Below, piece by piece: positions 7,804 through 13,279 of a DNA stretch of 30,534 nt. Under the pieces are notes generated by a model. It had not been told where the DNA came from and did not search any database. It saw nothing but the letters and a program-made list of their open reading frames with translations. The number at the start of each line of letters is the position of its first letter. Within the stretch, counting starts at the first letter, position 1. The stretch comes from Prolixibacteraceae bacterium (GTDB lineage: Bacteria; Bacteroidota; Bacteroidia; Bacteroidales; Prolixibacteraceae), in assembly GCA_003516705.1 (NCBI GenBank), contig DPCJ01000097.1, forward strand, positions 14,034 through 44,567. Direction: 5' to 3'. The translations under genes were made by a program, and so were the position numbers.

Positions 7804-8087
7804 CCCCTGAAGATATAGCCTTTATATCCCTTTTCACAGCCACCCTATCCAAAGATATACTCCTGCTGCAACCGGATATGGAATGTATATCCCCGGATAC
7901 AGACCTCATATCCAAAGACAGAAACTTCCTGACCCGGGATAGAACCTTCCTATCCCGGGATATTGTCTTCCTATCCTGAGATATGGACTTGCTATCTTTG
8001 GATATAATCATTATTTACTGAGATATCCCCTTCATATCTTTGGATATAGTCATTATATCCCCGGATATGGACTTTATATCCCAACCT
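7804..8087. repeat. Tandem array of about 13 degenerate 21-bp units with dyad cores
   Basis: From 7804 to 8076 the sequence divides into thirteen 21-bp units, plus a partial one to 8087. Many units start with TATCC, then 3 variable bases, then GATAT, so the ATATCC and GGATAT halves form a dyad in each unit. The units at 7993 and 8035 differ at one base. Because 21 is a multiple of three, the array reads as heptads: minus strand D-x-K-x-I-S-x repeated about 14 times with one stop near 8015, plus strand I-S-R/K-D-x-x-F/L with stops in the units at 7972 and 8014. It fills the gap between the 119-residue protein terminator and the HNH gene. There is no conserved long repeat separated by spacers, so it is not CRISPR. 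Confidence 0.85.
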
Positions 8088-8135
8088 GTAAAACCGCTGA
8101 AAGTGGCGAGGGGAGAGGGATTAAGTAGGATTTTT

Positions 8136-9101
8136 TCAATTATATCCGAATTTATGCCGGTGCTCCCGGAGACTGAACAACGAGGGATAAAACCTTTCGT
8201 CGGACGAGAGAATAATGCATTGATTTTCGTATTGCCGGATACCGGATTCGGGTTTGAAATCTTTGAGTTTTGGATGAACCAGAACCTTGTAATTATCCGA
8301 AATGGCAATTAATCCCCTGTCGAAAGCGCGGTGAAAAGTGGGCGACAAGGCCAGCCCATTTTTGATTGAATCGTTGTAGGTTTCGCCAAAAGGCATGATA
8401 TGACAAGCATCTACAAGCGAATTTCTGTTTTCATCTTCTACTTTTAATCCGCTAACCGAGCATTGATTGTTATAAACTTCGAGAATTGCTTTCCTGAAGA
8501 TAGTACTTCGCAAAACAATCAATTCTTCGCGAACTTCTGACGGAACTTCCGAAATCTGACGGATTACTTTTCTTGAATAATTTGCTTCGGGGTCATATAA
8601 AATCTCTGTCTTCACAATCTCTGAATACCTGACTTCCGGTTTAACCTCTAACTGATTTTTTATTCCGAAATATTTCTCCAGAATCGCATTTTTGATGACC
8701 TCTCTTTCAACCGGATTCAAAAGAGCCTGAAACATTTCATCCGATAATTTTGCAGCTAAAACAGTATCGGTTAGTGCGCGAAAACTTTTAATTGATTTAC
8801 TGTTTGTTGTCGGGATTTCCTTACCCGGAAGTGTAACCAAGTTCCAAAACGCTTCTCTTTCGTTTTTTAAATGATAAAATGGCAATGAAAAATTAGGAAC
8901 ATTTTCTGTTTTTACCAGCAACTTCCATAAATCATAAAATCTTTGCAACAAACTGTCGTTTACCGAAATCCAGTTTTGTGTGATTTCTCCATTTTCAAAC
9001 GACTCAATTACTGCCAGCAACAAAACGGGTTTGTGTGGTGCTTTGCCATATTTTGTAGGTGCACAGTTAAGCGTTAGGATATTTTGGAGAAGCCTGGACA
9101 A
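8136..9101 (-). CDS. HNH restriction endonuclease with probable SBD/ScoMcrA-like N-terminal domain
   Basis: A 321-residue solitary nuclease. The C-terminal HNH_2-type domain (about 205-320) shows C214 in Q-C-S-V-S-G, H234 in D-A-C-H-I-M-P-F-G, N248 in K-N-G-L-A-L-S and H257 in F-H-R-A-F-D-R-G. The N-terminal region (about 1-95) has the pattern G-K-A-P-H-K-P-V-L-L-L-A-V-I-E, then P-F-Y-H-L (74-78) and F-W-N-L (85-88). This resembles the sulfur-binding/modification-reading domain of McrA-like type IV restriction enzymes that recognise phosphorothioate DNA. The start is TTG at 9101; no earlier ATG exists in frame and the next methionine (123) would delete the N-domain. No methyltransferase or dnd genes are adjacent, which fits a modification-dependent enzyme. 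HNH call is strong; the N-domain assignment is inference. Confidence 0.82.
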   Translation of the reverse strand: MSRLLQNILTLNCAPTKYGKAPHKPVLLLAVIESFENGEITQNWISVNDSLLQRFYDLWKLLVKTENVPNFSLPFYHLKNEREAFWNLVTLPGKEIPTTNSKSIKSFRALTDTVLAAKLSDEMFQALLNPVEREVIKNAILEKYFGIKNQLEVKPEVRYSEIVKTEILYDPEANYSRKVIRQISEVPSEVREELIVLRSTIFRKAILEVYNNQCSVSGLKVEDENRNSLVDACHIMPFGETYNDSIKNGLALSPTFHRAFDRGLIAISDNYKVLVHPKLKDFKPESGIRQYENQCIILSSDERFYPSLFSLREHRHKFGYN

Positions 9102-9239
9102 TTCAATTATTTTTTAATAAAACAAGAAGATAAAGTTAATCCTTAGCATTTAATTTACTATTTCAACGTTGCTATAATGCAAATAAAAAATTCAAAAAGC
9201 TTTTAAATTTTGAATGTTACCCAACCCACCGCCAGCTCT

Positions 9240-10619
9240 CTAAAAATAAATCTGTGTTTGCAGAATCACCTGGCCTTTGGAGCTTGTCCACATTTGCTGG
9301 TCATCAACTTCGGTGTAAACCGGGCGCGAGGAGTATTGCAAAGTCCATTTCAGGTTGTGCCCGTACATCAGCCAGTTGATGCCGGCATCGAACTGAACCG
9401 ATGCTTCGCCAAGACCTTCAAAAGCTTTAAAAGTAAACGCCCCGTAAGGTTGAAAGCGGTTTTTCACCCCGCTGCCCGGCAACAGGTAGCCAAACTCGCC
9501 GCGCACAATATGGCCTGTGCCAATTTCCCACTCTGAGTTGCCCGGGCCTTGTGGCAAAGCAGCTTCAGCACTCATTTTCGACACATTCATCCGCCCAAAA
9601 CTCCGCAGGTAATTTTGTCCGAAAAAATTATAGTAATACCCCAAGTACCCTGTAACAGCACCGCCTCTCCGGGTTGGCATATCGATAAAAACATCGGCGG
9701 CAGCCACAAAAATATCGCTGATTTGTGATGGATAGTAATCTGCAAACTGAGGCAATAAATGTTCGCTGCCGGCTGCAATCAACATGGCTGCCAACATAGG
9801 ATCCACGGTTGACAAATCCTTTTCGGCTTCAACCAGCATCGCCTCGGGGTGGTAATAAAAACCCGCGCCCACATTCAGTATTTTTCCACGACCCAGGTTA
9901 TTCATCGTCATCTGCTGAAACAGTGCATTTTCGGTGTCAAAAAACTGCCATTCAAAATAACTTTTTAATGCGAAATTCTCGTTGATGCGTTCGGTGGTAA
10001 CCGGCGACGACACTGAATCGACTCCATATTCAAGAGGTTTTGTAATTGCAAAACTGTAATGCAGCTTACTGATTGAACCCCGGGCAAAAATGCCCAATTG
10101 GCGGCCAAAATCGTCAAAAGTTCCGCCCACCGGCGATGTAAAACCGGGAGCATCGACCACCAAAAATTCAAAATTTTTGTTGCCCGAATAGCGCGAAATG
10201 CCATTTCTCGCATCAAGCCCAAACCCGAGATGAAGTGCATCGCCAAGCAGAAAGTATTCAACTTCGACATTGTACAGGTTAAAACCAGGTTTTCGCTCCG
10301 AACGGTAAGTCATTCCATCATACCCCATTTGCGTTGAAATCATCGCTTTATCCATCAGATTCGCATACAGGGTAAGCCGGCTGCGGCGTATGCCAAGGTC
10401 AATGTCGCTGTATTGTGCCACCCCGTTTTTATCGGGATTGTTTGAGATGTACCGCGTCCAAACCTGGCTGTTCATCGTTATTCCAAAGTACGAACTACCA
10501 TCTTCCGACAGATTTATCTTTAATTTTGGCCAATTATCCTCCTGCGCAAACAGCGGGTTAAAACCTGCCAACAGCACTACCGTGAGTGCAAAACTTAAAA
10601 AACAGTATTTTTTAATCAT
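9240..10619 (-). CDS. Outer-membrane porin-like beta-barrel protein
   Basis: A 459-residue exported protein. The signal peptide is M-I-K-K-Y-C-F-L-S-F followed by a hydrophobic run and cleavage near F-A-Q at 24-26. The mature part has alternating polar/aromatic strands typical of a 16-18 strand barrel (for example Y-F-G-I-T-M-N-S-Q-V-W-T-R-Y near 45, S-R-L-T-L-Y-A-N, L-H-Y-S-F-A-I-T-K) and ends in Q-T-Q-I-Y-F, a C-terminal aromatic outer-membrane signature. It resembles phosphate-selective/OprP-like porins annotated in Bacteroidota, but the substrate is unknown. A longer frame to 10658 is open, but the ATG at 10619 gives a clean signal peptide and a TATTTTTG promoter element lies at 10647-10654. 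It is divergent from the MBL hydrolase gene. Confidence 0.8.
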   Translation of the reverse strand: MIKKYCFLSFALTVVLLAGFNPLFAQEDNWPKLKINLSEDGSSYFGITMNSQVWTRYISNNPDKNGVAQYSDIDLGIRRSRLTLYANLMDKAMISTQMGYDGMTYRSERKPGFNLYNVEVEYFLLGDALHLGFGLDARNGISRYSGNKNFEFLVVDAPGFTSPVGGTFDDFGRQLGIFARGSISKLHYSFAITKPLEYGVDSVSSPVTTERINENFALKSYFEWQFFDTENALFQQMTMNNLGRGKILNVGAGFYYHPEAMLVEAEKDLSTVDPMLAAMLIAAGSEHLLPQFADYYPSQISDIFVAAADVFIDMPTRRGGAVTGYLGYYYNFFGQNYLRSFGRMNVSKMSAEAALPQGPGNSEWEIGTGHIVRGEFGYLLPGSGVKNRFQPYGAFTFKAFEGLGEASVQFDAGINWLMYGHNLKWTLQYSSRPVYTEVDDQQMWTSSKGQVILQTQIYF

Positions 10620-10646
10620 CCTGATATTTCGATTTTGAAAACTAAC

Positions 10647-10654
10647 CAAAAATA
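10647..10654 (-). promoter_or_regulatory. Probable -7 promoter element for the porin gene
   Basis: TATTTTTG on the minus strand matches TAnnTTTG and lies 27 bases before ATG 10619. It falls inside the longer alternative frame, which supports the shorter start. No clear -33 element. Confidence 0.4.
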
Positions 10655-10756
10655 ACAACTGACAGCTATTTCAGTGTATTTTTGCTGAAAAATCAAAAGA
10701 AACAAATCAGTGTTGTTTCCTTAAGAATAAAAATGAGACCTGATTATTTTACCACC

Positions 10757-10948
10757 CTTCGACTCCGCTCTGGGTGACAGTCAGACTGAGCGGCAACCCA
10801 ATTTTTATTGGGCTCAATGTGAGAATGACAGAAAGATGCTGAAATAAATTCAGCATGACGTCCTTACAGTATTGTTTATTTAGAACATCACCCTGAACTT
10901 GTTTCAGGGTCTTGATTTAGAAATCTGTCATTGGTAGCGGAGTCGAAG
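10757..10948. repeat. 192-bp composite palindromic element with nested inverted repeats
   Basis: The ends are perfect 13-bp inverted repeats, CTTCGACTCCGCT (10757-10769) and AGCGGAGTCGAAG (10936-10948). Nested inside are AATGACAGA (10824-10832) with TCTGTCATT (10924-10932), and three local hairpins: CCCAAT/ATTGGG (10797-10812), ATGCTGAA/TTCAGCAT (10836-10856) and ACCCTGAA/TTCAGGGT (10890-10910). The result would fold as a multi-branched structure. It fills most of the 363-bp divergent gap between the porin and MBL genes, carries no ORF, and looks like a non-autonomous mobile or REP-like unit. Confidence 0.85.
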
Positions 10949-10982
10949 TCTGTTTTTGCTAATTAAATAAAATGGAAAACAA

Positions 10983-11666
10983 ATGGAAATTTTTTACGCA
11001 CGCATTGGCTATTCAAACATTGTTTTGCTTAAAAACGGTGAAACGGCCATCCTTATCGAGACCGGCGTTAAAGGAAACCTGAACCACATCATCCGCTTTT
11101 TGAAGCATAAAAATGTTGTGCCAGCCGATATAAAACTGATTGTTTTAACCCACACGCACCACGACCACACCGGCAACCTGCACGAACTTGTGAAACTTAC
11201 CGGCGCTCCTGTACTTGTGCATCAAAACGAATTTGAAAACCTGAAGAATGGATTTACGCCAATCCCAAAAGGAATGGGTTTTTATACCCGGTTTGTTTCG
11301 CGATTGGGCAGCATCGTAATACCACGTTTTGCTTCGCCAAAAGCATTTGAAGCACAAATAATCAACGAAAATGAATACAACCTGAACCCTTTCGGAATTG
11401 ATGCAAAAATCATCTCCACACCCGGTCATACCAACGGTTCACAGTCGGTTTTGGTTGGCGACACGCTCGTTGCCGGCGACACTTTTCTTAATCTGAGCAA
11501 CGGCATTATTTTCCCTCACTTTTGCAACGAGCCGTCCACCTTGCTAAAAACCTGGGAAATGCTTTTCAATTCAGGAATAAAAACTGTGATTCCGGGTCAC
11601 GGCAAACCGTTTGCCCTTGAAAAGGCGGTTCCGGAGTTTGAGAAATGGAAGAGAAAGATAAAATAA
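10983..11666 (+). CDS. MBL-fold metallo-hydrolase
   Basis: A 227-residue cytoplasmic metallo-beta-lactamase-fold hydrolase. The zinc site motif T-H-T-H-H-D-H-T-G gives H57, H59, D61 and H62; further ligands are H149 in S-T-P-G-H-T, D166 in V-A-G-D-T and H206 in I-P-G-H-G. The spacing is that of glyoxalase II-like and general MBL hydrolases, but no glyoxalase II C-terminal domain is present, so the substrate is unknown. Start ATG 10983 gives the expected first beta strand; an ATG at 10972 is out of frame. It is transcribed alone, with a palindromic element directly upstream and a convergent neighbour downstream. Confidence 0.9.
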   Translation: MEIFYARIGYSNIVLLKNGETAILIETGVKGNLNHIIRFLKHKNVVPADIKLIVLTHTHHDHTGNLHELVKLTGAPVLVHQNEFENLKNGFTPIPKGMGFYTRFVSRLGSIVIPRFASPKAFEAQIINENEYNLNPFGIDAKIISTPGHTNGSQSVLVGDTLVAGDTFLNLSNGIIFPHFCNEPSTLLKTWEMLFNSGIKTVIPGHGKPFALEKAVPEFEKWKRKIK

Positions 11667-11781
11667 GATTTATATGAACCTGTTATTCTGCTGTTTTCCA
11701 TAAAATCACTGTTGTCAGGTTAAAAACAAGCAGAATAATATCGCTACTATGTAGCTTTGCTCAATCTTTATAATTCATTGA

Positions 11782-11843
11782 CTACCATAATATCGCGACG
11801 CTGTCGCTTTTTCAGAAGTAGCGTAGCTGCGACAATATGGTAG
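11782..11843. repeat. 62-bp imperfect palindrome in a convergent gap
   Basis: Arms CTACCATA (11782-11789) and TATGGTAG (11836-11843) are perfect and the pairing continues imperfectly inward with TCGC/GCGA and GCGAC/GTAGC-type segments. It lies in the 329-bp gap between the convergent MBL and coiled-coil genes, where I see no gene. It does not resemble the other palindromic elements in the window. Confidence 0.6.
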
Positions 11844-11860
11844 AAAATGATGGGAAAAGT

Positions 11861-11882
11861 TAAAACAAAGCCCCATTGGGGC
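11861..11882 (-). terminator. Possible terminator of the coiled-coil protein gene
   Basis: On the minus strand a GCCCC-AAT-GGGGC stem (11870-11882) is followed by TTTGTTTTA. It lies about 115 bases after the stop of the coiled-coil gene. The sequence around it also resembles a dispersed intergenic repeat, so the terminator role is tentative. Confidence 0.45.
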
Positions 11883-11995
11883 GACACATCTGTGTTTGCA
11901 TCGATATTACCGGATTGTAAATGGATTGAATATCTTTTTGCCAGACACCAATGATTTTAAATGCCTTATAACAGAAATTACTATTCCTCTGATTT

Positions 11996-12895
11996 CTATT
12001 TAAAATCAATACTTGTAGTGCCAATATTGTTTCCGTCGGCAAAAAGGTCGATAGTGTAAGTACCTTTCATCAGCGGTGTTTCGCCTTTATTGTCCCAGAA
12101 AATGTTAACCGGTAGTTCCATGCCTTCATAATTCACCTCGCGCATTGCCGAGAACGGAATTTTCAGGTCTTCGAACTGAAACAGGTCGTTGGGCGATTTG
12201 GTGAGCAGCAACTGGTCGGGGCGCATAATTCGCACATAAATATTTTTTGCCCCGCGTTTGGTAGTAACATTACTGCTCAGTACAAACGAAATTCGGATAA
12301 GGTCGGTTCTGTCAGCAAATTTTGTTTCCTTGTTACGCGAGTTAAGCCCTTCGGCAATTAATCCTCGGACTTCCAACTGGGCAGCACGTTCCAGGTTTTT
12401 TTCAAGCTTATCTTTTTCCTGACTGAGCTGTTCGTTTTTTATTTCGGCCTGTTTGTACTGTTCTTTTACCTGGGTGTTTTCTTCTAATAAAATCTGGTTG
12501 CGGCGGTTGAGCGAATCGATTTGAGTTACAAAATCACGCATAATTCCACGCATTGTGGTAACCTGTTTCTGATATTCGTTAATTTTCTGAACGCTGATTC
12601 GCTTGGTTTGCTCAATTTCGAGCATCAAATCGCGCACTTTGGTTTGAGCCGAAAAAAGCTGTCCGTTAATGGTGTCATTTTCGGTTTTCAGCGAATCGTA
12701 CCCAGCCATTATCTCGGTTAATTCAAACTGAATTGAATCTTTTTCGGCCCTGATTTCACCAACTACCAACTTGTTCTGACTGCGCTGGAAAAAAAACAAC
12801 ACTACCATAACCACAAGAATTACGGCAAGAATTATCACAATAATATTGTTTCGCTGATTCTTCGATTTCTGATTATAATTTTCCAGTTCGCTCAT
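11996..12895 (-). CDS. Membrane-anchored coiled-coil protein conserved in Bacteroidota
   Basis: A 299-residue protein without a named function. The N-terminus is polar (1-17), followed by one transmembrane segment (about 18-37, I-I-V-I-I-L-A-V-I-L-V-V-M-V-V-L-F-F-F). A long coiled coil spans about 45-180 with repeated D-S-L, E-x-x-x-L and Q-I-D-S-L-N-R-R-N patterns. A C-terminal globular, probably beta, domain (about 190-299) contains Y-V-R-I-M-R-P-D, N-I-F-W-D-N-K-G-E and G-T-Y-T-I-D-L-F-A-D-G. The topology suggests a short cytoplasmic tail with the coiled coil and the beta domain in the periplasm. I recall similar proteins across the phylum, usually left hypothetical. A good promoter with an embedded inverted repeat lies upstream. 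Confidence 0.82.
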   Translation of the reverse strand: MSELENYNQKSKNQRNNIIVIILAVILVVMVVLFFFQRSQNKLVVGEIRAEKDSIQFELTEIMAGYDSLKTENDTINGQLFSAQTKVRDLMLEIEQTKRISVQKINEYQKQVTTMRGIMRDFVTQIDSLNRRNQILLEENTQVKEQYKQAEIKNEQLSQEKDKLEKNLERAAQLEVRGLIAEGLNSRNKETKFADRTDLIRISFVLSSNVTTKRGAKNIYVRIMRPDQLLLTKSPNDLFQFEDLKIPFSAMREVNYEGMELPVNIFWDNKGETPLMKGTYTIDLFADGNNIGTTSIDFK

Positions 12896-12985
12896 TTCAA
12901 TTTTTTATTTTTTAACCGGAACAATTTGTCAGAAACCCTTTAAAACAGAATGCTGAAAAGGATATCTCAAAAATCCGGTCAGCTG

Positions 12986-13016
12986 CAAAAATAAAAATCT
13001 TTTATGCCGCATCAAA
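12986..13016 (-). promoter_or_regulatory. Promoter of the coiled-coil protein gene (TTTG-N19-TATTTTTG)
   Basis: The minus strand has TTTG at 13016-13013, a 19-base spacer and TATTTTTG at 12993-12986. Both elements and the spacing match the Bacteroidota consensus. The leader to ATG 12895 would be about 85 bases. Confidence 0.7.
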
Positions 13017-13061
13017 CAAACCGGTAAAAATTCGCCGGTAAATCAACGACATAAAAGATTT
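12995..13061. repeat. Perfect 12-bp inverted repeat overlapping a promoter
   Basis: AAATCTTTTATG (12995-13006) and CATAAAAGATTT (13050-13061) are exact reverse complements separated by 43 bases. The first arm lies inside the -33/-7 spacer of the promoter. The loop holds a direct repeat CCGGTAAA (13021 and 13036). It looks like a paired binding site for a regulator rather than a terminator. Confidence 0.65.
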
Positions 13062-13123
13062 CGCCGAAATTGCAGTGTAAAAATGATTTATGAATATGAG
13101 AGATAAAATGTCATATTTATTTT

Positions 13124-13248
13124 CTCTCACTCACCCCGGGTTCTGCCGATTAACATCGTTAGAACTCTGCCCCTCTCTTTGTAAAGAGAGGGGCGAAGCC
13201 ACCGCAAGGTGGCTTGCCTGCCTGGCGATCAGACAGGGAGTGAGTAAA
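13124..13248. repeat. Hairpin-rich palindromic intergenic element
   Basis: Outer arms ACTCAC (13129-13134) and GTGAGT (13240-13245) with imperfect extension enclose a perfect 11-bp stem CCCCTCTCTTT/AAAGAGAGGGG (13170-13193) and a stem AAGCCACC/GGTGGCTT (13196-13215). It has no coding potential of its own and lies just beyond the 3' end of the TonB-dependent receptor gene. Confidence 0.7.
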
Positions 13249-13279
13249 TTAAAATGCGACAAGAAATACTTCTCAATAC

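Larger units (their letters stand above)
12896..13279. other. 384-bp intergenic region with promoter, inverted repeat and palindromic element
   Basis: This gap separates the TonB-dependent receptor gene (upstream) from the coiled-coil gene (downstream) on the minus strand. I see no gene. It holds the coiled-coil gene promoter (12986-13016), a 12-bp inverted repeat (12995-13061) and a hairpin-rich repeat (13124-13248), described separately. Confidence 0.7.

Noticed and set aside
7804..8087. Possible CRISPR array
   Set aside because: Units are 21 bp, directly abutting and all degenerate; there are no conserved repeats separated by unique spacers, and no cas genes nearby.
7782..8312. Short ORFs on both strands across the repeat array as separate genes
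   Set aside because: They arise from the 21-bp periodicity (a multiple of three) and are broken by stops; listed as a repeat instead.
11860..12042. 60-codon minus-strand ORF overlapping the end of the coiled-coil gene
   Set aside because: It overlaps the coiled-coil coding end and the palindrome region and has no recognisable protein features.
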